A stretch of 64,000 nt of DNA from Callipepla californica brunnescens (GCA_023055505.1 JALIRH010000040.1:749001-813000), one strand, 5' to 3'. Shown: positions 18,904 through 32,900, counted from the first letter of the stretch. Program-made: numbers and translations. Notes: generated by a model not told the origin, from the letters alone.

Positions 18904-20569
18904 CACTTCTGTTCTAGCATATATGTTGATATATATAAACAATACAAATCCAGGCAGTGTTTGCAGTGAGTTGGATTGCCTAGACAAGAAGACGATCCAA
19001 ATAGATGCTTGGCCTCTTAGCAGATGGTCTTGGTGCTGGACCCTATGCTTCATAATCCCAAAATACATTTTCTAACCACCAGTCTAACATGTAGTGAGTA
19101 GGCATTAGCAGTACTACTGCTTACTCTGAAGCCACGTATTGACAACTGTGTTGGTCCTGGTCACGCTTGAAAGTTGTTGATTGAGGACAGGCTGGCAGTT
19201 TCTCTTCTTTAAGTCAAGGTTCATGCCTTTAGAACTTATGAAAGTAGATTGGAAGTTTTATTCCTGTAGCTGTGTGTTAAGCCTGCCATGCTGGGGAGCT
19301 GGGCAGTGATCAAACATGTTGAAATGAATGATAAAAAAACCCATAAGTATTTGTTAAAACTTCTTGGGGTTAGAGCTGGTGTTAGTGTCTCAGGCAGTTA
19401 AGAGGTAAAGATGGTTAGTTATAGGCCAGATTGGCCTGTAAGTAAGGGCACTGTGTTAAAGACATTCAGTTAGCCATCTAAACAGCAGGGCTGAATGCTG
19501 TTTGGGGTGGAAGATTATACACCCCCAGAAGGATGTCTCTGTCAGTTCATGTGCTAATCTCACAGCTATGATTATATCTTCAGGAGTACTAAAGAAGAAC
19601 AATTGCTAGTAAATAACCTTAATTTATACAGCCACATTTCACTGAAAGCACACTTTGGAATTGTATTGTGGTGAATGCTTACGAAATACTGGGTGTCTTT
19701 CACCTCGGTAGTGTTTGGGTTGTACTACAGTATTAGTCAGGTAACAGACTGACAATGGGCATTGCTCCATCACTGCGAACAAATCTGTGGTCCTTTCATT
19801 TGAAGAATGTTGGAGTTCTGGCTGGTGACCCCCAGATACCTGTAGGACAGGTCTACTCTTAATACTACTCACCACCAGCATATCTGTGTTGCTGAAATAC
19901 TTCCTTTCACTGTCCCAGTAGTTTCCCTTTGTCTGTATCCATCTTACATTTGGATGAGTATTTTGGAGTAGTAAGGTATCTTTTTCTATTTGTTCTGTTT
20001 TTCTTTAAAACAGACTACCAGCAACTAATTTACTTTTCACAAAATCATTAACACACTTTCTATACTCACAATAAAAACCTGTCTTAAGCACTGACATTGA
20101 GAGCCCCCCTCCCCTCCCAGACACATTTTATGATTTGTGGAGGCTGTATATTGTTTTGCTGGAATCAGGTTGAGGAAATGTGACAAAATATGAGTAATGA
20201 GAACAATTCTTAAACCATGAAAAATTGATTTAATATTTTTTAGTCTCATTTAATTGCTATCAGAGGTGACCATTGTCATGAGCATTTTGGCCAAACTGCT
20301 TGTTCTTTCCCTTTGCAGTCTACTTCTATTGTGTTGTTCTGAAAGCCATAAAAATAACTGTAAATGTAAAATTCAGCATTGAAAAGCAGTCAGCATTAAG
20401 GATGCACATGAAATCCTAGAAGTGATCTTGGCATGGGATGCAGAGTGTGTGCCCTGAATTTTTGGTCTGCACAGTTGAGTTAATCAGATTGCATTCTCTG
20501 GTGTAGTTTCGCATACAGTAGTCATTTATCCCATTTTGCATATAACTTAAAATATTTGCTCTGCTTTTC

Positions 20570-20790
20570 TCTCAGCTGTGTAAGGGCTGGTTTGGCCTGG
20601 TTCTGTGACTAACGGAGCAGGGGACCCACAGAACTGTGCCCTGGAGAAGGGGAAGAGGAAAAGGGAAAGGGTAGGGTGATAGGCGTAAAAACAAAACAGT
20701 GGCAGCAGTCTGAGGAGGAAAGCTAATTTACTAAATAAGATTTTGGAAAGCAAAATAACACAATATAGCACAATATAATTGGAATTGAAG
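20570..20790 (-). repeat. Interspersed LTR-like repeat, copy 1
   Basis: On the minus strand this shares long near-identical blocks with 55,165-55,390 on the plus strand, for example TCTTATTTAGTAAATTAGC and GCCACTGTTTTGTTTT (GCCGCTGTTTTGTTTT in the other). Two dispersed copies in opposite orientation indicate a transposable element, perhaps an LTR fragment. The family is not identified. Confidence 0.7.
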
Positions 20791-23376
20791 CTAATAAATA
20801 AAATGAGAGTGTCTGAAAACTGAAGGCCTTACTCTAATGCTGAAGGCAAGATCTCTAGGGAGAGCACACACTGCTGGGATGATCCAGAAGAGAAGACAGA
20901 GGGATCTTGTGACTTGCCAGCAGTTTTATCTTTCCCCTGAATGGAAAACAGAAAAACATGAAGTAACACAAAGTCCTGTGGCACCTAGTTGTTGTTCTCT
21001 TCTGATACAGGTATGCCCAGAACTATTGACGATCCGTGGAACTGGAGCATTCATACTTTATCTCCCAGGGCAATCTCCCAGTGCACTGCATGATGTTAAG
21101 ATGTGGAATAACAATAACAAAAAATCATAAAACCATGACATTTTCAAAATATGTTCAGTTGATATTACGTGGGAAATAATGCTGCAGGAAAGAAAGTGAA
21201 GATACCTAAATCTAAAGGCAGGAACCTTTTTTGTTCATCTGTTGAAACAGTTAAATTTATGTTTGAGAATGTTAAAGCAGTGGAAATGAAACGAAAAATT
21301 AAAATGGTGACTTTTCTCTCAAAATCAAATAGTGTTCAAATTAATCTGGACTTTAGGAGCAGATGCAGTTCTCCATAATCTTGTTTGTTACTCATGTATT
21401 GATAACACTGTTTCATGCCCATATAATGTAGAAGTAGATTGCTCATTGTGGTGAATTGTTGTAGTCCCACTGAAGGGAGGAGAGCCAGCTGAGGTTCTGC
21501 TGAATATTTGGTTTCTATTAACTGTAAAATCTTTCCTTCCTTAGTATAACAATGAAAAAAAGATGTTTCTTTTCCCGTCTGTATGAGTACACTGCCAGCA
21601 TTTTTTTCTTCATTCATATTTCCACGTGTATTGTAGTATTGAAGTGTATGTTTAGGTGAGGTTAATGCCCTTGAAGCACACAGTGCTTCCCTCCATTTTT
21701 TCCTCTGAGATCAGGCTTTCTTTCCATAGGCAAATCAAAGGTCATTTCTGCACTTCCAATACTGTCTGATAGCTGGTCATTTAAAGAAGCAGATTATTTT
21801 TCTTTCTTTATCTTACACCTTTTAGTGTCTACCAGTTCCCACCATTTATTCCACTCGTGCACTGGTCTGTCTGAGCATCACATTGACTGGTCAGCTTTTG
21901 TATTGTTCTCTACAACATTTCCCTAAGTCCCCTTTCCCTCTTGAGAGGATGTCTGCCTTCTAACCATTCATTTCTTTATTGGTAGTGTCAATATGGCAAA
22001 AGAAACTTTTTTCCCCCCTTTGACAAATTTGCAGTCTAGACAGTGTGTAAATAGACTGAAGGATGTAGGTTACAGAAAGCATGATGGAGTGGAGAGGGGC
22101 AGCCAGCAGCTATCCATACCAAGGCTGTGGCTGGCTTTTAAAATGTTCTGTGGGCAGTGCTTTGTCCTGTAGTTCTGTATTTCCAAGCTATACTCCTTAA
22201 TTACACGTCTTCAATTTAGCACACTGAAAATGTATTTAGCTAAGGAATAAGAAAGGCCCTGTGAGCTTCATCCTCCCCTCCTTCCTTTTCTCCTAACTCC
22301 CCATATCATATTTAGCCTGACTGTTGGGGAGCTGAAGTTACAGCTTTGTGCTGGTTGTCTCCCCCATCTCCAAGGCCCATAAATCCTTTCAGCTATATCA
22401 CCTCTGTGCTATTGCCAAAACAACATTCCTGGTCAATGCACTGTGAAAATTCTTATTGCTGCCTTCATTTCCTCTCTCTTGGGCTGCTGTAATTCACAGC
22501 TCTGGAGCACTTTGCTGCTGTAATGCCCTGTAGGAATGATACTGGTGCAGCAGCTAGTTACTGCTTGGAGCATATGCTACACCCTGCCTCGTGACTTTCC
22601 ATTCTTAAATATGTGGATGCTTCAGCTGCATTGGAAAACTTGAACTTGTTTGCATATTTTCACTGGATTCCTTCTAAAGGACGCTGCACTGATAACAGCC
22701 AACTTCTTCCCAGACCTCAGGTGTTGCAGTGCCTGTCAACCTGCACTTTGTTTGATACTGTAAATTCTTTCTTTCATTTCTAATTTCAGATTTGTTTCTC
22801 TTCAGATCAAAGGTTCTGTGGGCAAATATCCAGAGTGATTAAAAAAAAAAAATACTATTAGGTGGGTGAAAATTGAATGGATTCTAAGGATTTGGACAGA
22901 GAGAAAGATCATATTTTTATAAATGTGGAAATAGATGCTGTTTAATTCTGCTGCCTGATACATACATGATTAATGTCACAATTCAAATATGCACTGCTTT
23001 GAACTGAAGCATTTTGATTTAACCTTATCACTCTTTATTCTTTTGCATGAACTAAAAGTCTAAGGACTGCAGAGTTGAACAGAAAGAAAGCAAGTTGCTG
23101 AACTTGTCCTAGGCTGCACTTTTAACAGTGCCTTTAATTTCACACCTGCAGTTACTCACCCACACTCAGTTCTAGACACAAATGTCACTGTTTACACTTG
23201 TAACTAAGTACAGTCACTGTGACACAGAAGCTTTCAGTAATGGCTTAGATTTGAGGCACGATAAATAACTTGAACTGTTTTTTTTCCTAAGAGACAAGTA
23301 AATTACTGTTCTGTAGCATCAGAGTGGCTGAGTACCAGCAGCATATATAGGCTTCTCTTTCTTTCTTTCTTTCTCT

Positions 23377-23519
23377 CTTTTCTTTTCTTTTCTTTTCTTT
23401 TCTTTTCTTTTCTTTTCTTTTCTTTTCTTTTCTTTTCTTTTCTTTTCTTTTCTTTTCTTTTCTTTTCTTTTCTTTTCTTTTCTTTTCTTTTCTTTTCTTT
23501 TCTTTTCTTTTTTTCTTTT
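23377..23519. repeat. (TTTTC)n pentanucleotide microsatellite
   Basis: About 27 copies of TTTTC, preceded by a short (CTTT)n stretch from about 23,355. It is an uninterrupted pyrimidine strand, so the frames translated through it (poly KRKEKK on the minus strand) are artefacts. Confidence 0.98.
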
Positions 23520-24536
23520 GTATCAGCAATAACAAAGTGCAGGACTGGTGAAATACATGTGGGGTAGTTTGCAAAAAAAGCAGCCAGGCGCTGTTCTCTG
23601 CCCCTATGTCCAACTGTCCTGGTGCAGCTTGAGTACACGCAACTACATCAATTTGACCCCTTTTCAAAGAAAATAACAAGAAATCAACCCAATAAACTTA
23701 TTACAAGCAATCATTGCTGGCATGTCTTGCTTGGCTTCTGTCAAAGGCATGCCTAAAGCCGTGCCAGGTGTTCAGTGGTACAGACAGCCGTGTGGCAGCA
23801 CACAGACCTGCCTTTGCCCTCTCTGATTCGTGGGTGTGGGTATAGCCACAGCTCTGGTTTGGAGTGGGCAGGCATTCTCACACTTCTTGGTTAACTTGCC
23901 TGAATTTCACTCTCAGGCCTGGTAATGTCTCTGAAGCCCTGCTAAAATCTCCAGGCATTGCACTTATACCGATAGGCAAGGGGAAAACAGGATTTTTCTT
24001 CAAAGGAGTAGCAGCAAATAATGCCAAATGAGGAGAAATCCTCCCAAGTATATCTCCAAGTGGGGCAAATTAAAGCACTATAAATACAGGCTATTTTAAG
24101 GTTTACTGAATTAAGCTGTGGGGAATTTTCCAGGAAATACATTCAGTAAGGATATCCTGTATCACTTCCCTGATGTGTGTGTAATGTAGTTTTCATAGGA
24201 CCGGTAAAATCATGAAGGGGAAAGAGGCTGAATGAATGGCTGAACATGCATAGCTTTTCCAGTCACAGGGTGTTCATGTGATTGAGATAATTACTGATGA
24301 AGAACAAGACAGATTCCAATTGCTCTGTGCTTGTTTCAAGAATTACAGTCAGTATCCAAGTTGCTGTCTTGTAAAATACACACAGATAGCTCAAGGTGAC
24401 CTTGTATTCATTGGCTGAATACGCATTTTCTTCATTTGCTTTCATAATATTAGGGCATCTTTAAAGTAAAGTATCTGATTTTTGAAGGATTGAATAGTAG
24501 TTTCACTGCCTTCATTTTTCCTTTGTTTCCCTGCAG

Positions 24537-24728
24537 GTCAAGGCAACAGATGCAGATGCTGACAAGTTTGGTGAAGTTGAGTATTTTCTTTATGATGGAT
24601 TCCATTGTTATGAAAAATCCAAAGCTTTCCACATTGATCCACGTACTGGTCAAATCTGTGTCTCTCAAGACATTGACAGAGAAGGAGACCCATCTACTTA
24701 CGATTTATTAGTAAAGGCTACAGATGGG
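24537..24728 (+). CDS. DCHS2: Cadherin exon 1 of window: repeat a
   Basis: 192 bp, 64 codons, phase 0 at both ends. Acceptor TTTCCCTGCAG, donor GTAAGT. It encodes most of one EC repeat: the DADAD calcium motif at its start (VKATDADAD), FHIDPRTGQICV, the IDRE motif, and YDLLVKATDG. The first strand of this repeat must come from an upstream exon not present in the window. Confidence 0.93.
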
Positions 24729-26900
24729 GTAAGTTTTGCCCTTCTATCCTGCCAATTTGTGACAGGATTTGTAAATTTGGATATGCTGTGCACTATTACA
24801 GGGGAATGATGTAAATGAAAATGATATGGTTTTGAATATTTTATCTTGACCCTTACAGAGGACAGAATGATACTTTTCAAAACACAAAATTTGAGCCAAA
24901 CTGATAAAATTCACTGTAAGATCCACAGTTACTCCTACATGAGTTACTGTAAATCATTTCTAGGATGTGTTAGTTGCTGCTGATTCTCCTTTTGGGGTTG
25001 GTGGACTCCAGGTTACCTCTGTTTGAAGATCACTTCAGCAGTGATAAACCAGCAACTTGTGCTACAGCTTCATGGCAAAAGTGAGTGCCAATGATTTTCC
25101 TGGTGAACAATGAACTGTTGAGCAAGGTAGTCTAAGAAATTGGCATGTTTTTTACTGAAAACTCTCTCTAGTACACCTCTGTGAAACTGATGGCCCTTTG
25201 CAGCTGGAGTGCATTAGCTGTATTAAGCGTATTCGTGAAGCACATCCATCATTTAGTTCCATCCTGGTTTGTGGCCTCTGAGGCCACTGACAGTATGAAT
25301 CAAAGGAGGGTAAACAAGGACAGTCAGGGAACTTGTCAGAAAAGTATTGATGGTAACAAAAAGCATTATGAGGAGCAGGAAATTTCTTCAGACTAAGAAA
25401 CTGGCTGAGAATAGAGAGTTCTTTTTGTTGGGACAGCATCTATTTTTTCCAGCAGAAGTTTATGTGCCTGTTTTGAAATTTCTCTGAGATGTGATTTTTG
25501 CCTTCAAAATTCCTTCCTATGCCAGATTTGATAGTGTACATATTAATATAGACTTCCAAACCTTGAAGAATAAAGCAGTCCACAATACAGTATATAACAT
25601 CAGATACCACATAAGTTGCTGTAGCTCATCACTTCATTTTCCTCTCATGAATCCAATGGTGATTTTGTTCAAGTCTTCGTGTTCTGCAGCTGCATAATAA
25701 ACATATACAAATGGAATATCAAAATTAATATTACTTATCAGGTCTATGGGAGAGCTGAACAGCAGTGCTGAAAGTCTGACAGGTTTCTTGTATGTGTTTT
25801 AGGTCTGACCCAGAAGGTTATTCTGAACATGTGGGAAGAAAATAGGTTTACATGCAAATGATAGATGCATTATTTTTTGTTAAATTGTTGCTCTGGTTAT
25901 AGAGATGCAGGCCATGCACTGAAACCATGGATTATTACTTTTTTTTTTTTTAGGATCGATCTGTGATTTATATTAATTTAGGGACCTTGAATTTATCAGA
26001 ATTTCAGTACTGGGGGAGGGGTGCAATTTCTGATTACCTTTGGCAAGTGGGATGTGAAGTTCCAAGCAGATACATTCAGCAGGGGAGAAGTGAATGTAGC
26101 CAAGTCAGAGGAGGGTGAAGCATCAGTGTTGATGAAGGGGGGGGGAGAGATGAAAAGAAGAGAAAATAACAGTTAAATAGAAATGAGGGGTAAAATACTT
26201 CATTTTCCAGGTGGTGTGCAGCTTATCTTACAGCATCACTATTGGTTTCTTCCACCTGTTTGTGCCTACTCCATTACATGCTTTTGGAGCTTATCAGTCA
26301 TCTTTTTTATGTGCTATTTACAATTGGTAATGGGAGAACTGAAATTGCACATGGGAGTCCCTGGAGAGTCAGGTGTTAAACAGATTCTGTTTAACTGATG
26401 TTAAGCAAACATCCTGTGAGAGCTTGTTGGAGCTTTTCCCTGACGTGCATGGGGACAAAGCAATTCATAGTGCTAGTGCTAGTGCTAGTGCTAGCTTTTT
26501 CAGCTGTGCTTGTTTTGGTCCCAAAGCCACATAATTCACATATGTCTTTGGTACTCCTCCGTGAAATGTGTTTATATGGGAAGAAGTCATGTAGATTGCT
26601 TATAGAAATGCACTTACACTACCCCATGGCATCTTCATTTAGCCCTACTTTTGGGTCTCTGGTGTTGTGGTAGACAGAAAGACAGCTCCTGCGGTGAGGG
26701 TCACAGTTCCACAGCTCCACACACCAGCACTGCTTGGCCCTGCTCCCCGTCAAGCTGCACTGCCAGCCCCAGCTGCAAACAGCTGTGTCAGGCACTGGTG
26801 GGACATCAGTGAGCCCAGCACACGTTTTGGGAAGCTTTGAACTCCTAGTCAGCTAAAAAAATTCTTATGACTATATTAACAATCCACTGCTTTTCACATG

Positions 26901-26946
<46 letters not shown>

Positions 26947-29900
26947 AAAATAAAAATGAAATTATAAATCCCACAGAAAAACAACAGGTTGGGAAACCTT
27001 CACAAATGTTTGAGAGTTTTAGATTGAACTTACAGTGGAAAGCCAAGCCTTAGAAAAGGAAAGTATGGAAAAATGGGAATTCTAGTAAGTGTTTGTGTTT
27101 TCAAGTGTGGTATAGGGGACAAAAGTGGTATGGGGGACAACAGTTATTCTCTGATTACTACTTTTTCTTTTTGAACACATACAAGTTACATATGCTAAGC
27201 TACTTGTGCTTGTTTTTTCTTTGCTTTTGAAACATGACTGGAGTAGACACTCCAGTGATTTTTTCCTACTTGCTCTGGAGTCTCCAAACTGTTACTTATG
27301 CACATTTATGCTTCCATTACTTCTTTTGTGGACTTCTGTCTCAATCTTAACATGAATTCACTGTCATACAGGAAAGCTTTTTTCCCTGCAATTTTCCCCA
27401 ATAACTGAGGAAGACCTGATGATCTATACTTGTGCAGGTTCCATCAGGGATTGCCAACTCCAGCAGTAAGCATCTCTCTAGTTAATGTGGTTCACGTACC
27501 AGTCTGCCATCTCTCTTCATCAGCGTGGCAAGCAGTTTCAAAATATGCAGAGGACAGGCAGGTTGTTCTTCCCTTCTTGGTGCCTGACTGCATCCCCACA
27601 GTGGGGATGCAGTGGGATTGCATGCATCTATATGAGCTTGAGTTTGTCTAATCACATATGGATCCCTATGGCTCTTTATAGCCTTCAGTGTTTCATATGC
27701 CCCTCAGCTAATCTGGACTGTTTCTTGTGTGCTCTCCTACTGCAAACTGCAAGCAAACAATGATGCAGTGGCAAAGAGCTCCTTTAGTATGTGGGGGTTG
27801 CAGGATATGTGTGGTACTTGGGGTCAGGGTCTTTATTTATAAGATCAAATATAGAATGTATCCTTAAGTCTTTCAACTTTGACTTACAGCAGATCATGAA
27901 ATTGCCTATCAACATAAAGTATGCCATTATCCAGTTTTATGTTACAGCTCATTTTTATTTTTTAGGTACCCAAACAGTGTTTCATTAAACACTTCATTAA
28001 ACACTTAAACTCAGCCAGTTAAGTCAGTTGGTATTTATTTAGATTCTGAAGAACTTCTAAGAATACTAAAACCACAGTGGCTTTTCCACCATCTTCGCAC
28101 ATGGAGAAATATTTTCCTCTTTATCCTTCTTGTTTTTCAGTAGGCCACGCTGCCCAATGTGCAGTTTTCTTTGTCTTTTACACTCAAGTAATGATGAGGA
28201 CTCACAGGCAAAGCTTCTAAAGAAGTTAACCGTTTTAAAATAACTGGCACTGTCTCTTCATTTTGACAGCATTGCAACTTGACCGTCACATACCATCTTT
28301 TAGGTTTAACAAAGAAAAGAATTTCTTGTGTCAGAGATCCTGTGTGTTACAGTTGAACTGGGAACAAAAATTTGACAGCATCGTTCACTGACAGAAGTGT
28401 TGGAGGCTGTAATGAAAATCTTGTCATATTTTTAAGCATTTTACAGAGTCAACAAGAAGAAATGCAGTTATTCAAAACAGCACCATTTCTACTTATTACA
28501 CTAAAAACCTCTCCTGTCAAAGGAAGGATGGTTATTTTATTTTATTTTATTTTATTTTATTTTATTTTATTTTATTTTATTTTATTTTATTTATTGCAAG
28601 TAGCATGAAGAGGTGTACTGGTATCTTTCTGTTTTCTGACAAATTTGGTCCTGTCAAAGAAAAGAAAATATTACTTGTTTTGGTGGTTGCTTTTTATGCC
28701 CCATCCTTGTTCTATGGGTCACAGAAATCACAGGATTCTGATGAAAAAGCTATTTTGAGTTTTTGTCACATCAAACAGCGTAACAGTAGTTAAAATATTT
28801 GAATGTTTGAGAAACAGTTTCAAAATGAACAACTGTGGCTTTCTGTTTGTTGCTTTTAATATAGTTTGACAATTGTTATTTTCTGTCAACAAAATACCTG
28901 CTTGAATCAGCCTTCATATTTTGGAAGACCTACTTTGTGTTTGCTTCTGAGTAGATAAGAGTATCTGGAGGTTAGAAAAAGAAGCACCTTGTTCCTTCTA
29001 TGGTCAGGATGTTACTTAAAAATTTTCATATGCAGAACAAGAACTAGCCATAATCAGATTAATATTTCTCTTAACTCATCTGAAGGATTATATTGCTGTG
29101 TAAGGAAGAGCTGAGCCTGAATTCATCGTAAAATTTGGTTTGTCTTTTGGGAGATTAAGGTCACCAACTTGCTTCACCCATATAGTTAGACTGAATCAAT
29201 TTCCAAATATTTTAGTCTTCACACAGCTCTTTATGATAAATTTAAATTGTCTGAAGAGGGCACTTTTTCTGTTTAGTCTGTTTAGTAATATTGAGACTTG
29301 GAAGAAGCAGTTTAACTCATGAGGTGTGGCAGTCTGATTTCTTGCTGTTCTAACCTTTGCTTCTTTCTAGATGCATTTATTCTTGACCTCTTCTTTCTTC
29401 TTTCTTCTTTCTTCTTTCTTCTTTCTTCTTTCTTCTTTCTTCTTTCTTCTTTCTTCTTTCTTCTTTCTTCTTTCTTCTTTCTTCTTTCTTCTTTCTTCTT
29501 TCTTCTATTCTTTACCACTTCCTTCGTGGCCTGTTTCCTTTAGAAATGTTTCCGATTCCTATCTTTAAGTACCTGAAAGCTATGGAACCACAGCTCCAAG
29601 GAATCTTCTGGCAGTGGGCTTCAACAGAACATGTCCCTTCTTGTGCAGGCATTTCCATCCCATGATACTGGAGGAGTGCTCACTCTGCAGTGAAATTGGG
29701 AATCTAGGGAGAATGATAATAGTATTTCTCCCTCAGGTTTAAGTCTGATCCTGTGGAGATGAAAAGCAAATCCCCAAAAAGTTTAGAACGTACTGTAAGC
29801 CTATAATAATATCATCCAATGTCAGAATTATTGGATGGTTTCTGTGAAGACTGGGTTTAAAAGTAACTAACACCTAGGATTAGGTTGTAGAGACTTTCAA

Positions 29901-32900
29901 CGTACTTATTTTTTAATATCACCAGTACCACGACTGCAAAATGACGTTTGGATTTGCTCAGCTATCTGTGTCAGCGGTTTTGATAGGTGCCTAACAGATC
30001 CAAGCACCATGCTCCCGGCCTGACTTTGAAGCATGCAGGATCCTTCTTCCATCTGTGCACTGCTGTAGTGTGTATGGTGTGTGCAAGGTGCATGTGTGTG
30101 CAATCCTTTATGCCTACATAATTCTTCAGACAGTAGTGTGGCAGGTAGAACTTTAGCTGTCCTGCATTGGTCTGCACTCAGCACATCTTCCTAATCAATA
30201 TTGAAAAAGTCTTGCATGCACTGTTGCAATAGTTATGCTTTGAAATCTGAAAGATTCATAGATAGAAAAAAGTTATTAGATCCTGACTTTTATCTCTGAA
30301 GAAACAGGTAACATATAAGGTGATCTCTGTATGGAAGAGTGTGAAGTCACACCAGCAGACTTTGCAGTTGCAAGAAGTCAAACTTCTGAATGTATTGTTA
30401 GTGAGCATGCTGGAGCTGTTCTGAGCATGTAACTGGCCTGGTGTCAGTATTTTGGGCTGCACATACCTTATACTGTTTTTAATAGACATTTTCATTCATC
30501 AGTAGTGTTGCAGTATGTTCTTTAATGATGTGCTGAAGCCAGATGTGTCATTGTATTGCGTACATTTATGATGTTTAAATATTTTTCTGATTTGTCTTAC
30601 AGGGTGGGCTGAGTGCCCAAGCTTTTGTTCGCATTGAGATAGAAGATATTAATGATAACCAACCTGTTTTTGAACAAACTATCTATGTAACAAGCATCAG
30701 CAGTCGCACAGAACCAGGAACAGAGATCATCAGTGTTGTTGCCACAGACAGAGATTCAGGCATATATGGAGCTGTCACATATGAACTGGTCCCAGGAGAA
30801 TTTTCTTCTCTTTTCACAGTGGACACTACTACAGGTACTGTGTATAATTCAGAAGGACTATAATTATACTAATATCTTTTCCTTGAAGGTTGATTTGGTT
30901 GTTGTGTTGTGTTTTGTTTTGTTTTCCTACCTAGAATCATGTAATACAGCTGCAACTTATATCCTTAAATCTGCCATCAGAGGATGGAGGATTTAGGTTC
31001 AACATGAAGCATTTGCGTTCACTGGAATAAACAGGAAAACAGGAAACTACAATATAGGACAAGCATTTATGTCCTTTCTCCAACATTTTCAGACAGAAAT
31101 CTACTCATTGTTATAAGAAATAAATAAAATGACTGTCAGAGCTCAAAAGAAAATTGTCGGAGCCCCGACGAAGTCAGCGGGAGACAAAGACACGACCAGT
31201 ATGATCAATTGGTCTCAACTTTAATCAGAAAGTTGTGTACATTTATAGTAGTGGTAATGCAGTTCATACATATTGTAAAATCCGAGCTCCTAATAGGTTA
31301 GAGATATAAGTGAACAGAAGTTTTTATTATACATTCTTGTGGCTAAGCAGAAGTTTCATTGATCACTACTTTCTTAAATCTTTACTCCTACCTCCTTCAC
31401 TTTGCGGCAAGGTTACCATGCCCTTGTCTGTAATTGGATGGTACCTCATCATGTTTTTGCTCAAGCTGCTGCAGCTGGTCCCTGTGGCCTTTCTCTGCAA
31501 GCCAGGTTTCAACTATACCCTCCACAAATGACTTTTTACAATAATATTTGAATTCCTCTAATTTTTAGATTTATCTTGGAAAAGCAATCAAAGGCCTCTC
31601 AAAAATTTTCTTCTTTCACTTTATCTCTCCATTTCTGTCCTAATCTTTCCACTCATTGTGCTACAGTATGTCTTCCATTCTCTTGAAGTCTTAAAATATC
31701 CATCTGCCTTCCTATGTGACTTGATGATTAGCTGTGGAAGTGTCTTTTTCTGCCTTTTTTTTTTCTTCTGGTATGACCCTTACCCTTTCTGGTTTCTGGA
31801 AAGAAATGAAGCTGTGAGAATGAAGGCTAGAATACAGTTTCGGTAAAAGCAAATCTAGATGAAGTTTTTCTAAGCCAGTTTGAATCTGGCAGATTGATTT
31901 GCTTTTCTGATGGTCACAAAGCAGCCTGTGTAGCCTGCTTTCCAATTCTAAAGTAATTAGCAGTGTCAGCTGGAATGAATGTGAGCTGTGTATTTGTGAA
32001 GGCCCATGGATCTTGCCGAGAGTGGCTAACTATGCTGCAGCTCCCTCTGTACTTGAGAGCCAGCCCTCGCATACTTTTATGGACGTATCCTGATCAACAG
32101 CATTGCATCCTGATGATCTTGGCACAGAGGATTATATATATATATTTTAAGACTTGAGAGTCATCATATTGTGTGTGTAGTATGCATATATTAGCTGTTT
32201 GGCATATGAGCCACTATAAATCTCTGTTCTTTCAAAACAGTGCCTGTTTTTACCTTCTTGTACATTGCCCAAAATATTCTGATGAACAGAAGAATCCAAT
32301 CTTCTTGGGAATTTGGCCTGGATGACTTGGCTATTTCATAGTTTACTTTAATGATGGACTTCTACTTCCTGTCAAATCTGATTCTGTAGGGCATAACTTT
32401 TGCCAGACATATATAGGTCAGTCAATAGTTAAGAGAGCTGGATCTCCACAGGCATTTAACTGGTCGTTTTAAAGCTGCGCCAGTAGGTTTGTCAGTGGAT
32501 TGTGCTAGAAGAATTGGGTGTGTGGCAGTTCTTCCTTCTGAAAAGGATTCTTCCTCAGACTGGGACCTTGCAGGCCTTTTCCTTGAGTTTTGGCACTTTG
32601 TGTAGGGCAAATGTCATCCTTGATCATGAAGACCTTAGAAGATACTGTTATCTTGAAAATCTATCATAGTGTTTTGTCAAAGGCAAACCAAATTCAGGGT
32701 GAAGTAACATGAGGATATTACTGACATTTCATGATGAGAAAAGTATTTAGGTTAGAGACATTGTTCCCAACGTTGTAAAGCTTGGAATCTGATTGCACTT
32801 AAATCAGATTTCCTGGGTAATTCAAGAGGTCAGACTGTGTTTTCACTTACTAATATTAATGGCATGTGTGATTTCTGAGGAATACAGGTTTTCTATTTAT

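Larger units (their letters stand above)
14485..24536. other. Intron or 5' flank of the cadherin gene
   Basis: No cadherin exon, promoter or CpG island recognised. It contains two CR1 tails, a related LTR-like repeat at 20,570-20,790 and a long TTTTC tract, listed separately. The first cadherin exon seen (24,537) starts mid-repeat in phase 0, so at least one exon lies upstream; since I find none from 1 to 24,536, this stretch and the provirus are probably intronic. Confidence 0.5.
24729..30602 (+). other. Intron 1 (5.9 kb)
   Basis: GTAAGT...TTACAG intron. It holds a (CA)n tract, a hexamer repeat, a (TTTTA)n tract and a 7-base pyrimidine repeat, listed separately. A GC-richer 130-bp patch at 26,690-26,825 is unidentified. 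No further exon was recognised and none is needed for continuity. Confidence 0.8.

Noticed and set aside
23287..23679. Lysine/arginine-rich open frames of 111-130 codons on the minus strand
   Set aside because: They are translations of the (TTTTC)n tract; the length comes from the lack of stops in a simple repeat.
29312..29568. Leucine/phenylalanine-rich and lysine-rich frames on both strands
   Set aside because: They are translations of the TTCTTTC repeat, which is open in several frames at once.
32422..32610. Basic/serine-rich minus-strand frame in intron 2
   Set aside because: Only 62 codons, no splice sites that make sense and no known domain.
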